Of a stretch of 64,000 bases of DNA, positions 47,304 through 55,619 are shown one piece after another (position 1 is the first letter of the stretch; the number at the start of each line of letters is the position of its first letter). The DNA comes from Pseudomonas fluorescens NCIMB 11764. Its GTDB lineage: Bacteria; Pseudomonadota; Gammaproteobacteria; Pseudomonadales; Pseudomonadaceae. The notes beneath the pieces are model-generated. The model had not been told where the DNA came from. It saw nothing but the letters and a program-made list of their open reading frames with translations, and did not search any database. The position numbers and the translations under genes are program-made. The stretch is taken from contig NZ_CP010945.1 in NCBI RefSeq assembly GCF_000293885.2, positions 5,848,001-5,912,000 on the forward strand. The letters run 5' to 3'.

Positions 47304-48617
47304 TCAGCGCTTGGGGAGTTCGATGACAACGCTCAACCCACCCCACTCGCTCTCCTCCAGCCGCAGCCCCCCGCCCCACGTATCGACGATGTCGCGCACA
47401 ATTCCCAGCCCCAACCCATGCCCATCCGTTTGTTCATCCAGCCGCGTCCCCCGGCTGAACACCTGATCGCGCTGGTCCTCGGGAATCCCCGGCCCATCAT
47501 CTTCCACACTCAACTGAAATCCTTCAGCCGTCTCGACCACGCTCAACCGCACCTCGGCATCCGCCCATTTGCAGGCGTTGTCGAGCAGGTTGCCCAGCAG
47601 TTCCAGCAGGTCTTCGCGATCCCATGGCAACTGCAAACCGGCCGGTGCGCGATAGCTCAGGTCGAGGTGTTCGCCGTGGATCAGGTTCAACGTGGCGAGC
47701 AATCCCGGCAGTTCCGCATCGCAATCAAACAGCGCCCCCGGCAGCGCATCGCCGGACAGTCGGGCACGATTGAGTTCGCGGTTGAGTCGCTGCTGAACCT
47801 GTTCCAGTTGTGCCTTGAGGATCTTGCGCAGCTCGGGATGGGCGTCGAGTTTTTCGCTGGACGCCAGGCTCAACAACACCGCCAGCGGGGTTTTCAAGGC
47901 ATGCCCGAGATTGCCCAGCGCATTGCGCGAACGCTTGAGGCTGTCTTCGGTGTGGGCGAGCAAATGGTTGATCTGCGCCACCAGCGGTTCAAGCTCCACC
48001 GGCACCTGATCATCCAGTTGCGAACGCTGCCCCTGCTGCAACTGGGCAATCTGCTCGCGAGCCCTTTCCAGTGGGCGCAAGGCGCGGCGCACGGTGATCC
48101 GCTGCAACAGCAGAATCAGCAACAGCCCCGCCAATCCCAGGCCCAGCCCCACTTGCTGCATGCGCTTGAAGCTGTCGCGCACCGGGGTGTAGTCCTGGGC
48201 GACACTGATGGAAATCGACTGGCCCAAACGGCGATAGTCCGAACGCAAAACCAGCAATTGCTGGCCTTCCGGCCCCAGTTGCAGGTTGCTGTGCAGGCCG
48301 GGATGGTCGAGACGCGGCAATTCCTGATCCCACAACGAACGCGAGCGCCAATGGCTGTCGGCAAAATCGATGCGAAAGTAATGCCCGGAAAACGGGCGCT
48401 GATAGGCCGGTGACAGGTGCCGCTCATCCAGTTGCAAGCCCTGTGGTCCGCGCACCAGCGCCACCAGCAAGTCTTCGCTGTCGTTGCGCAGCCCCGCCTC
48501 GAGGTAACGCTGCAAACCCACTTCGAACAGCCACAGACTGGTTTGCGCCAGCACCAGGCCGACGACCACCATCACGCTGATCAGTCCCAGGCTCAAGCGG
48601 CGCTGGATCGACCTCAC
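47304..48617 (-). CDS. Sensor histidine kinase of the tandem PepSY operon
   Basis: GTG start at 48617 overlapping the regulator's stop (GTGA); 437 residues. Two membrane helices (~12-32 and ~150-170) bracket a periplasmic sensor of ~115 residues. HAMP, an H-box with [18 protein letters not shown], an N-box [14 protein letters not shown] and G-boxes DDGPGIP and GHGLGLGI follow, the complete HisKA-type kinase. Gene order and sequence style resemble BqsS/CarS of Pseudomonas aeruginosa, a Fe(II)/Ca2+-responsive sensor, but I see no RExxE iron motif in the sensor segment, so the ligand is open. Confidence 0.9.
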   Translation of the reverse strand: MRSIQRRLSLGLISVMVVVGLVLAQTSLWLFEVGLQRYLEAGLRNDSEDLLVALVRGPQGLQLDERHLSPAYQRPFSGHYFRIDFADSHWRSRSLWDQELPRLDHPGLHSNLQLGPEGQQLLVLRSDYRRLGQSISISVAQDYTPVRDSFKRMQQVGLGLGLAGLLLILLLQRITVRRALRPLERAREQIAQLQQGQRSQLDDQVPVELEPLVAQINHLLAHTEDSLKRSRNALGNLGHALKTPLAVLLSLASSEKLDAHPELRKILKAQLEQVQQRLNRELNRARLSGDALPGALFDCDAELPGLLATLNLIHGEHLDLSYRAPAGLQLPWDREDLLELLGNLLDNACKWADAEVRLSVVETAEGFQLSVEDDGPGIPEDQRDQVFSRGTRLDEQTDGHGLGLGIVRDIVDTWGGGLRLEESEWGGLSVVIELPKR

Positions 48618-49282
48618 TGCGCTTGACCGCCAAACAGATAACCCTGGCCGCGACGGGTTTCGATCACGCTGCGCCCAAGCTTGCGCCGCAGGTGATTGAC
48701 GTGAACTTCCAGCACGTTGGAGTCGCGCTCGGTTTCGCCGTCGTAGAGGTGTTCGGCGAGGTGGCTTTTGGAGAGGATCTGCTCGGGGTGCAACATGAAA
48801 TAACGCAGCAGGCGGAATTCCGCGGCGGTGAGCTGGATGTCGGCGCCATCGCGGGTCACGCATTGGCGCCCCTCGTCCAGGTGCAAGCCCGCCGATTGCA
48901 GCGTCGGTTGATTGACCTTGCCATGGGAGCGGCGCAACAGCGCCTGGATGCGCAGGTGCAGTTCTTCAGGATGGAAAGGTTTGGTCAGGTAATCATCGGC
49001 ACCGGCCTTGAGGCCTTCGATCCGTTCGGCCCAGGAGCCGCGCGCCGTCAGGATCAGCACCGGCGTGGCGAGCCCGCCCGCGCGCCACTGCGCCAGCACG
49101 TCGAGCCCTGGCAAACCCGGCAAACCCAGGTCGAGGATAATCAGGTCATAGGGTTCGCTGCTGCCCTGATACACCGCGTCACGGCCGTCGGCCAGCCAGT
49201 CCACGGCGTAACCCTGACGGTTGAGGCCGGCGATCAGTTCGTCGGCCAGGGGCACATGGTCTTCCACCAGCAGCAATCGCAT
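48614..49282 (-). CDS. OmpR-family response regulator
   Basis: The 222-residue protein has a receiver domain ([20 protein letters not shown]) with phospho-acceptor Asp in [13 protein letters not shown] (D51), Lys in [13 protein letters not shown], and a C-terminal winged helix ending [20 protein letters not shown]. It belongs to the BqsR/CarR or QseB style. It lies three bases after the second PepSY gene and overlaps the kinase by four bases. It probably activates its own operon and envelope genes. Confidence 0.92.
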   Translation of the reverse strand: MRLLLVEDHVPLADELIAGLNRQGYAVDWLADGRDAVYQGSSEPYDLIILDLGLPGLPGLDVLAQWRAGGLATPVLILTARGSWAERIEGLKAGADDYLTKPFHPEELHLRIQALLRRSHGKVNQPTLQSAGLHLDEGRQCVTRDGADIQLTAAEFRLLRYFMLHPEQILSKSHLAEHLYDGETERDSNVLEVHVNHLRRKLGRSVIETRRGQGYLFGGQAQ

Positions 49283-49285
49283 CGG

Positions 49286-49591
49286 TCAATCTTCCTTGTC
49301 TTTCAGTAACTGGCCTGTGATGGCGTCGACGTCCAGCTCACGGACCACGCCTTCGGTGGTCAGCAACTCGACTTCATAAATGTAGACGTCGTGTTTCTCT
49401 TCGAGCTCGGCTTCCAGCAGTTTCGACCCGGGATAGCGGTCCATTGCCTGCTTCAACAACTGTTCGAGCGGCATGATCACGCCCTGCTGACGCAGGCGCA
49501 GGGCTTCGTCCTGATCCAGGTCGCGGGCCATGACCACCGAGCAAAACGCCAGGAGCACCAGCGCCATGCGTGAAAATGAACACACCTTCAT
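49286..49591 (-). CDS. Small periplasmic PepSY-domain protein
   Basis: 101 residues: signal peptide (SRMALVLLAFCSVVMA) then a single PepSY domain (~30-101) with DEALRLRQQGVIMPLEQLL and the C-terminal DAITGQLLKDKED. The first ATG base overlaps the last base of the upstream PepSY stop (TAATG), so coupling is expected. The domain resembles proteins that inhibit or modulate periplasmic signals. A sensor-accessory role for the kinase is likely from position only. Confidence 0.87.
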   Translation of the reverse strand: MKVCSFSRMALVLLAFCSVVMARDLDQDEALRLRQQGVIMPLEQLLKQAMDRYPGSKLLEAELEEKHDVYIYEVELLTTEGVVRELDVDAITGQLLKDKED

Positions 49592-49899
49592 TACGTATCC
49601 TGATGATCCTTGAGAACCTGCCCGCTGACAGCGTCCAATTCCAGGTCCCATTCAATGCCTTGTGGGTCGCGCAGCTCCACCTGATAGATGTACTTGCCGT
49701 ACTCTTCTTCCAGCTCGGTTTCGGTAATTGTCGAGCCAGGGTGTTTGGCCAGTGCCGTGGCGTTGAGCTTCTCGAAAGACACAATGGTACCAGCGTCGCG
49801 CAGCCGCAGAGCTTCGTCGGGACCCAGGTCACGGGCATGGGCGAGGCTGGCGGTCATGGCAATGAGGGAGGCGGTGATCAGGGCAGTCAGGGTTTTCAT
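49591..49899 (-). CDS. Small periplasmic PepSY-domain protein (first of tandem pair)
   Basis: 102 residues with signal peptide ending SLAHA and one PepSY domain containing DEALRLRDAGTIVSFEKLN and a C-terminal DAVSGQVLKDHQDT. It is clearly paralogous to the next gene, so the pair is a local duplication. It is the first gene of the PepSY-PepSY-regulator-kinase operon. Confidence 0.87.
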   Translation of the reverse strand: MKTLTALITASLIAMTASLAHARDLGPDEALRLRDAGTIVSFEKLNATALAKHPGSTITETELEEEYGKYIYQVELRDPQGIEWDLELDAVSGQVLKDHQDT

Positions 49900-50017
49900 G
49901 GGGTGTCTCCGTATTTTTTATGTGTTGCGTACGGCAGTCACCTTAGCGATTCGAACTTAATTGAAACTGAATTGCCATCATCGATGATTGCAGCACGATA
50001 TCACTGACGCCCCCCTC

Positions 50018-50106
50018 CTGCCGAAGGCTGCGATCTTTTGATTTTTGGCGGCTTCATAGGCGCCAACAAGCAAGATCAACAGATCGCAGCCTTCGGCAGC
50101 GCCTAC
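50018..50106. repeat. REP doublet (GATCGCAGCCTTCGGCAGC family)
   Basis: CTGCCGAAGGCTGCGATCTT and AGATCGCAGCCTTCGGCAGC face each other in the divergent region before the patatin-like gene. Confidence 0.85.
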
Positions 50107-50161
50107 ATTGATTGATTGCGACACGCTTATAATCCCCCGCTTGCCAGACATCGAGACCGGT

Positions 50162-51241
50162 ATGACCGCCATCCACATCAAGTTCCCTTCCCTGACCCTC
50201 AAGGCCGGTCCCCGCGCCTTCGCGCGCATCCGTGAACACGGTTTGAACGCCGCCGATGTCGGCACATTGCCGGGCGCTGCTGGCGGGCCCAAGGCGTTGG
50301 GAATTCAAGGCCTGGACCTGGCGCTGTTCGGCGAATGGCTGCCCGCCGCGCCACGCGAACGGTCGCTGATCGGCGCATCGGTCGGCTCCTGGCGCTTCGC
50401 CAGCGCCTGCCTGCCCGATGCCGCCGAAGGCATCCGCCGTCTCGGTCATCTCTACACCGAGCAGAATTTCGCCAAGGGCGTGACCATGGCGCAGATCAGC
50501 CAGAGCTCGCAGCGTATGCTCGATGACCTGCTCGACGGCCACGACGCCTCGATTCTGGACAACGCCCATTACCGACTGAACATCATGGTGGTCAAAAGCC
50601 ACGGCCTGCTCGCGGATGATCATCGCGGTCGCCTCGGGCTGGGCCTGTCGTCGGTAATCGCCGACAACCTGCGCAGTCGCGCACGGCTATCGCGGCATTT
50701 CGAGCGGCTGATCCTCCACGACCCACGCCTGGCGCCACCGGTCGATGCGCTGAACGACTTCCCGTCACGCTTCGTCGCGCTGAATGTCGGCAACCTGCGT
50801 CAGGCCCTGCTCGCCTCGGGTTCGATCCCGATGGTGATGGAAGGCGTGCGTGACCTGCCCGGCGCTGGCGCCGGAACCTTCCGCGATGGCGGTCTGCTGG
50901 ACTATCACCTCGACTTGCCCTACAGCGGCAACGACATCGTGCTGTACCCGCACTTCACCGACCGGGTGATCCCCGGCTGGTTCGACAAAACCCTGCCGTG
51001 GCGCCGCGCCTGCACCACGCGTTTGCAGGATGTCCTGTTGCTGGCACCGTCGAAGGAATACCTGGCGCGCCTGCCCTACGGCAAACTGCCGGACCGTAAC
51101 GACTTCAAGCGTTTCATGGGCGATGCGCCGAGCCGGCAGAAATACTGGCGTGCGACGATGGATGAGAGTCGCAGGCTGGGCGATGAGTTTCTCGAACTGG
51201 CCGCCAACGGTCGACTTGGCGAACGCTTGCTGACCCTTTAG
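50162..51241 (+). CDS. Patatin-like phospholipase family protein
   Basis: The ATG at 50162 gives 359 residues. The serine-Asp dyad is visible: IGASVGSWRFA (a GxSxG variant with G-A-S-V-G) near residue 73 and the Asp of FRDGGLLDYH near 242. An oxyanion-type glycine cluster, LPGAAGGPKALG, lies near 38-48. No signal peptide is seen, so it is cytoplasmic or peripheral. A lipid acyl hydrolase is likely; substrates are unknown. It is not next to a secretion gene. Confidence 0.82.
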   Translation: MTAIHIKFPSLTLKAGPRAFARIREHGLNAADVGTLPGAAGGPKALGIQGLDLALFGEWLPAAPRERSLIGASVGSWRFASACLPDAAEGIRRLGHLYTEQNFAKGVTMAQISQSSQRMLDDLLDGHDASILDNAHYRLNIMVVKSHGLLADDHRGRLGLGLSSVIADNLRSRARLSRHFERLILHDPRLAPPVDALNDFPSRFVALNVGNLRQALLASGSIPMVMEGVRDLPGAGAGTFRDGGLLDYHLDLPYSGNDIVLYPHFTDRVIPGWFDKTLPWRRACTTRLQDVLLLAPSKEYLARLPYGKLPDRNDFKRFMGDAPSRQKYWRATMDESRRLGDEFLELAANGRLGERLLTL

Positions 51242-51316
51242 TCAGGACAAACTGTTAAACTCGCCGCCTGCCCACATCGCCGCGGCGATCGCCACCTGAC
51301 AGAGCTGATACCACCT

Positions 51317-51673
51317 GTGGAAATTTTCAAAGAGTTCACCTTCGAATCCGCCCACCGCCTGCCCCACGTCCCGGAAGGCCACAAGTGCGGCCGCCTGCAC
51401 GGTCACTCGTTCAAAGTGGCGATTCACTTGAGCGGCGATCTGGATCCGCATACCGGCTGGATTCGTGACTTCTCGGAGATCAAGGCGATCTTCAAGCCGC
51501 TGTATGAGCGCTTGGATCACAACTATTTGAATGACATTCCGGGGTTGGAGAATCCGACCAGTGAAGTGCTGGCGAAGTGGATCTGGGGTGAGTTGAAGCC
51601 GTTGCTGCCGGAGCTTAGTGCGATTCGGATTCATGAGACGTGCACCAGCGGCTGTATCTATCGCGGCGAGTAA
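51317..51673 (+). CDS. queD: 6-carboxy-5,6,7,8-tetrahydropterin synthase
   Basis: A GTG-started 118-residue protein with the complete QueD pattern: zinc ligands in SAHRLPHV and [13 protein letters not shown] (three His), catalytic Cys in [11 protein letters not shown], and the C-terminal [16 protein letters not shown]. It makes 6-carboxytetrahydropterin from 7,8-dihydroneopterin triphosphate in queuosine biosynthesis. It is convergent with the Tc-toxin-like gene. Confidence 0.94.
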   Translation: MEIFKEFTFESAHRLPHVPEGHKCGRLHGHSFKVAIHLSGDLDPHTGWIRDFSEIKAIFKPLYERLDHNYLNDIPGLENPTSEVLAKWIWGELKPLLPELSAIRIHETCTSGCIYRGE

Positions 51674-51751
51674 GTGTTGGACTGATAAATGACTATCCAA
51701 CAGGGTGGTTTTTCATAGCCAATAATTAACTGTGCTCGATTTCAGGACCAC

Positions 51752-54460
51752 CTAATTACGAGTATGCGTCAGCATATGTCTTTTTAGATGGTCCCTACGC
51801 GAAAACTCTCGACCACAACCTTCTTGATTGCAGGAATGAAGCTTTTCGCTCATATGTGTTCGTTTATGCCTGGCGGCACTACTCGCATTCGAAAATAAAC
51901 TTCCACACCCGGACCAATCGCACTTATAAGGACGCTCATCACTATGTGTTTGCCTGTGCACTTGCAAACCTCTCAGTTGAGTAAATTTTTTGTCACACAC
52001 ATCACAAGTGAATAGTTTTTCGTTGTTATGTGTTAACCGATGCTCTGTTAGTTTCTGATTATCAGCAAATTCTTTGCCACAGACAGTGCAACTAAAATGT
52101 TTCTCACCAACATGCATTTTCATATGCCGGGCACGATCACCAGAAACAGAAAATCTTTTTTTGCATGAGGGATCAAAGCAGCCGTATGGCTTTTCCTGGG
52201 TATGAATACGTACATGCCGAACAAGTGCAATAGAACTCGAAAGCACCTTGTTGCATGTCGGACAGGAAAAATGTTGGGAAGAGGTTTGCTTCGACGATGA
52301 TCCTGAGGTGTTAACCGCCACCCCCCAATTTTTACGCAGTTCTGCCTCATCTTCAGGCCTCGGATGCGCGAGTATTTTATCCAGGTCCAATGACAGGAAT
52401 GATGGGGTCCTCCCTGCTTTGGGGGAATCAAGCTCTTTTACCAACTCGTTTACTTTAGCCACCTCATCCGGATTTATTGACCTCGCTAGAATTTCATCTA
52501 CATCCAGCGCTATAGCGTTTCGATCAACCGAAGTACCCACTCTCCCGTCTCGATCCACCCTCCCCACCGGCGAATTCCCCACAAAGCAATACACATTCAA
52601 CCCATCCACCGCCCCCGCCGGATCGGGGTTGATCCAGCGACTCAGCCACGGCGCAAAGTACCGATATCCGTAGTAATACAACCCGGTCGCATCGCGTTCC
52701 TTGCCTGAATAACGAATGGTTTTGTACGCACCGCTCTGATCGCTGTGATCCTCCCAGGCTGTCCCCCCAAACGGGTAATACACTTCCCGGCTTTGCACCT
52801 TGGCCTGTTCACCGAGTTCCAGCGTCCCGGAACCGAGGTGGTCGGTCGGGTGGTAGCGCAACGAATGCTCCGGCACATCGGCGCCGTGCAACCAGTTCAC
52901 CCGATTGCGTCCGGCCTCCAGGTCGAGCAATTCATGCTGCTTGCCGCCCGGACGATGATGGATCTCCAGCCCCGGCAGGTAGCGCACTTCGGCGATCACG
53001 GTGTGGGCGGCGGCCAGTGCGGTGCGGACCTTGCGCAGGCGTTTGCCCCCGCCGCCGTACACATAAATTTCAGTGTCATCGTCTTCGCCTTCGCGCACCA
53101 CTGGCGATACGCGGGACAACTGGTTGCGCAGGTCCCAGGCCAGGGTTTGGCCACGCTGCAAAAACTGCAGGTTGCCGTTGGCGTCGAAATGACTGACGAA
53201 ATCCGGTGGCTGATCGCCCTCAAGCAGGCTGCGGTTGCTGTTCGTGGCCACGGCCCATCGGCGGGTAAACGGTTGAGCACCGAGATGCCGCAGTTCGATC
53301 ATGTTGCCCGTCGCGTCGTAGTCGTATTCTTCGCGGTAGTTGACCACGGCATCAGGGTTGGTCGAGGGGTGGTACGGCGCGAAGGGATAAAAGGATGACT
53401 TTTCGGCTTCCCAACCCGTAGCGTGGGTTAGCTGTCCCAGCGTGTCGTAGCCATAGGTGCATTGAGCGTCGATACGCTGGTTTTTGTAGTAACGGATTGG
53501 CAGTGCGTGATCGTCGATCTGGACAATGTTGCCACCCGGGTCGACGGTGTAGCGAAGGTCTTGCACTGGAGCGGCGTTCGGCAACCCGGCGCACAAGCGC
53601 AGCAGACGGCCATCATCGAGCGCGTACTGCGCCTCGGTGACCACGCCATTGCCAGCGGTTTCCCGCTCGACTTTGCCACCAGGGTTATAACGGATGTCGT
53701 GCACCAGGCATTGTCCGGGCGAGGCGGTGTTCGCCGGTTGCAACCAGCCGTCCTTGAGCTGGCCGGCCACGGTGTAGGTGAAGTGGCGACGATGGGCTTT
53801 GGCGTCGGTGAGGTTCAGCAGATCGCCGAGCGGATTGTAGGTCCAGCGGCTTTCGAAGCCGGGGGCGGGTTCAAGCAACCCATCGCGTACGGAGCTCTCC
53901 TGCGGCCAGTCCGGTGGATCGAGAGCGGCCAGAAAGTGGCTGATTTCATTCAGCGCCAGCCCCAGCAAATCGTACTCCGGCATATGCCGTGTACCGGCCG
54001 GGTCATCATGGCGGATCAACCGGCCGCATTGGTTTCCCGGATTCGCTTCGGGACCACAGGTTCCGTACTCGAAGCGCTCCACAACCCGTGCCTGCTCCAT
54101 CACGACAAGAGGACGCAGCAACGTGTCGTACTCAGTCTCTTGCCGAGTACCCCGACCGTCCCACCCGCTCAACACCTGAGCGGCCTGCCCAAACAAAGCC
54201 ACCCGCCAACCGGCATCGACACTGTCAGTCGCCACCACCCTGCCGGTCAGGCTGAAACAATGCCTCAATGCCGGTGCGGACAACCGCGCATCCCACTGCT
54301 CAACTCCACGCCCCGCCGCATCGAACCCCTGCCGCGTCACCCGCGCCTGCGGCGTTTGCCCGCTCTCCCCACGCCAGTACGTCACGCCGCGCACAGCGAG
54401 GCTGCGCGGGTCGATGACCGCCAGCTTCGGTGTTCCGTGATGCAGGCTGAAATTGTCCAT
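51752..54460 (-). CDS. Tc toxin C-subunit-like (TccC) Rhs protein with C2H2 zinc-finger cargo
   Basis: A 902-residue protein without a signal peptide. Residues 1-640 follow the Photorhabdus/Yersinia TccC plan: a start with TPKLAVIDPRSLAVRGVTYWR, YD/RHS repeats, then KTIRYSGKERDATGLYYYGY and the Rhs-associated core DPAGAVDGLNVYCFVGNSPV (~613-632) where self-cleavage frees the cargo in known TccCs. Residues 641-729 are a linker with two LDxDxILA repeats. Residues 730-902 are six C2H2 zinc fingers in a row. No TcA/TcB, PAAR or immunity gene is adjacent. A eukaryote-directed nucleic-acid-binding effector is the inference. Confidence 0.9.
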   Translation of the reverse strand: MDNFSLHHGTPKLAVIDPRSLAVRGVTYWRGESGQTPQARVTRQGFDAAGRGVEQWDARLSAPALRHCFSLTGRVVATDSVDAGWRVALFGQAAQVLSGWDGRGTRQETEYDTLLRPLVVMEQARVVERFEYGTCGPEANPGNQCGRLIRHDDPAGTRHMPEYDLLGLALNEISHFLAALDPPDWPQESSVRDGLLEPAPGFESRWTYNPLGDLLNLTDAKAHRRHFTYTVAGQLKDGWLQPANTASPGQCLVHDIRYNPGGKVERETAGNGVVTEAQYALDDGRLLRLCAGLPNAAPVQDLRYTVDPGGNIVQIDDHALPIRYYKNQRIDAQCTYGYDTLGQLTHATGWEAEKSSFYPFAPYHPSTNPDAVVNYREEYDYDATGNMIELRHLGAQPFTRRWAVATNSNRSLLEGDQPPDFVSHFDANGNLQFLQRGQTLAWDLRNQLSRVSPVVREGEDDDTEIYVYGGGGKRLRKVRTALAAAHTVIAEVRYLPGLEIHHRPGGKQHELLDLEAGRNRVNWLHGADVPEHSLRYHPTDHLGSGTLELGEQAKVQSREVYYPFGGTAWEDHSDQSGAYKTIRYSGKERDATGLYYYGYRYFAPWLSRWINPDPAGAVDGLNVYCFVGNSPVGRVDRDGRVGTSVDRNAIALDVDEILARSINPDEVAKVNELVKELDSPKAGRTPSFLSLDLDKILAHPRPEDEAELRKNWGVAVNTSGSSSKQTSSQHFSCPTCNKVLSSSIALVRHVRIHTQEKPYGCFDPSCKKRFSVSGDRARHMKMHVGEKHFSCTVCGKEFADNQKLTEHRLTHNNEKLFTCDVCDKKFTQLRGLQVHRQTHSDERPYKCDWSGCGSLFSNASSAARHKRTHMSEKLHSCNQEGCGREFSRRDHLKRHMLTHTRN
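51755..52540 (-). other. Hypervariable C-terminal cargo: linker plus six C2H2 zinc fingers
   Basis: Fingers by residue of the 902-aa protein: 730-758, 759-788, 789-816, 817-844, 845-874, 875-902, each C-x2/4-C-x12-H-x3-H, joined by TQEKP, VGEKH, NNEKL, SDERP and MSEKL (TGEKP-like). The DNA is unlike its surroundings: by hand count 20 of 60 bases are G/C at 51961-52020, against 40 of 60 at 52801-52860 in the core of the same gene. The change falls at the core boundary, as expected for swapped cargo. Confidence 0.92.
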
Positions 54461-54612
54461 GGACTCTGGATAGCATCTGCGCCCAAAAGCCGTCTACTGT
54501 CACAAATCACAGGTATTCATCCCGCTGATCCGACAGATCAAAAAAACTGCCGGGACTGGCTGTTTTTTTATGCCTATGCTTTTTGGCTGGTACCCGCCAA
54601 GAGGACGCACCC

Positions 54613-55434
54613 ATGACTGACTGGCCGCTCGCTCAGACCTACCGCTTCAACGGGCACTCCGTTCGCTACGCCGTTCGGGGGGACGGCCCGCCGCTGGTGT
54701 TTGTGCATGGCACACCCTTCTCTTCGTATGTGTGGCACCGGATTGCGCCGCACTTCATCACGTCACACCGGGTGCATTACTTCGACCTGTTGGGTTATGG
54801 CCTGTCCGAGAAGGTCGAGGGTGATGTGTCCCTTGGTGTACAGAACGAGCTATTGGCGCAACTGCTGGAGCACTGGGGCCTGGACTGCCCGGATGTGGTG
54901 GCCCACGATTTCGGCGGCGCCACGGTGCTGCGCGCGCATCTGCTGAACGGCAAGAATTACCGCAGCCTGACGCTGATCGACCCGGTGGCGCTGTCGCCCT
55001 GGGGTTCGCCGTTTGTGCAGCATGTGCGCCAGCATGAGGCGGCGTTCAGCGGTCTGCCTGATTACATTCAGCGGGCGATCGTGCCGGCCTACATTCGTGG
55101 GGCGATCAAGCGGGAAATCCCCGCCGAGGAACTCGCCCATTACGTCCAGCCGTGGCTGGGCGATCCGGGACAAGCGGGGTTTTACCGGCAGATCGCGCAA
55201 ATGGATGAGCGCTATACCCGCGAAGTTGAGGGACTGTACCCGACCATTCGCTGCCCGGTGCAGATTCTCTGGGGTGAAGATGACCAGTGGATTCCCATCG
55301 AGCGGGGGCAGGCGTTGCAGCAGATGATTCCGGGGGCGCAGTTTCACCCGATCCCCAATGCCGGGCATCTGGTTCAGGAGGATGCGCCTGAAGCCATCGT
55401 CGCGGCGTTGTTGCGGTTCTTGCCCTCTTTCTGA
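54613..55434 (+). CDS. Alpha/beta hydrolase (haloalkane dehalogenase/epoxide hydrolase type)
   Basis: The ATG at 54613 follows AAGAGGA; 273 residues. The oxyanion segment FVHGTPFSSYVWH, nucleophile elbow VVAHDFGGATVL (Asp nucleophile at ~96), acid near ILWGEDDQWIP and catalytic His in NAGHLVQEDAP are all present. An aspartate nucleophile rather than serine indicates dehalogenase or epoxide hydrolase chemistry. It is divergent from the Tc-toxin-like gene; no functional link is evident. Confidence 0.86.
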   Translation: MTDWPLAQTYRFNGHSVRYAVRGDGPPLVFVHGTPFSSYVWHRIAPHFITSHRVHYFDLLGYGLSEKVEGDVSLGVQNELLAQLLEHWGLDCPDVVAHDFGGATVLRAHLLNGKNYRSLTLIDPVALSPWGSPFVQHVRQHEAAFSGLPDYIQRAIVPAYIRGAIKREIPAEELAHYVQPWLGDPGQAGFYRQIAQMDERYTREVEGLYPTIRCPVQILWGEDDQWIPIERGQALQQMIPGAQFHPIPNAGHLVQEDAPEAIVAALLRFLPSF

Positions 55435-55450
55435 AAAAACGAATATCCCC

Positions 55451-55477
55451 CTGTGGGAGCAAGCTCGCTCCTACATG
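55451..55477. repeat. Single REP unit
   Basis: CTGTGGGAGCAAGCTCGCTC is a one-sided copy of the GGGAGC-AAGCTCGCTCC type, without a facing partner. Confidence 0.65.
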
Positions 55478-55619
55478 GTTCCTGTGTTCATTCAGCTGCA
55501 CCGGTTTCGTGCCCTTCCCCCGCCCCAATCCTCTCCGCTCGTCTATACATAACGGCATCCACCCGCTTGGCACGACCACTGCAACCCCTCCGCGTCACCC
55601 ACTCAGCAAGGAACGCCCC

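Noticed and set aside
51752..54460. T6SS Rhs effector killing other bacteria
   Set aside because: No PAAR or VgrG-like N-terminus, no chaperone or immunity gene adjacent. The N-terminus matches Tc C subunits instead, and zinc fingers point to a eukaryotic target.
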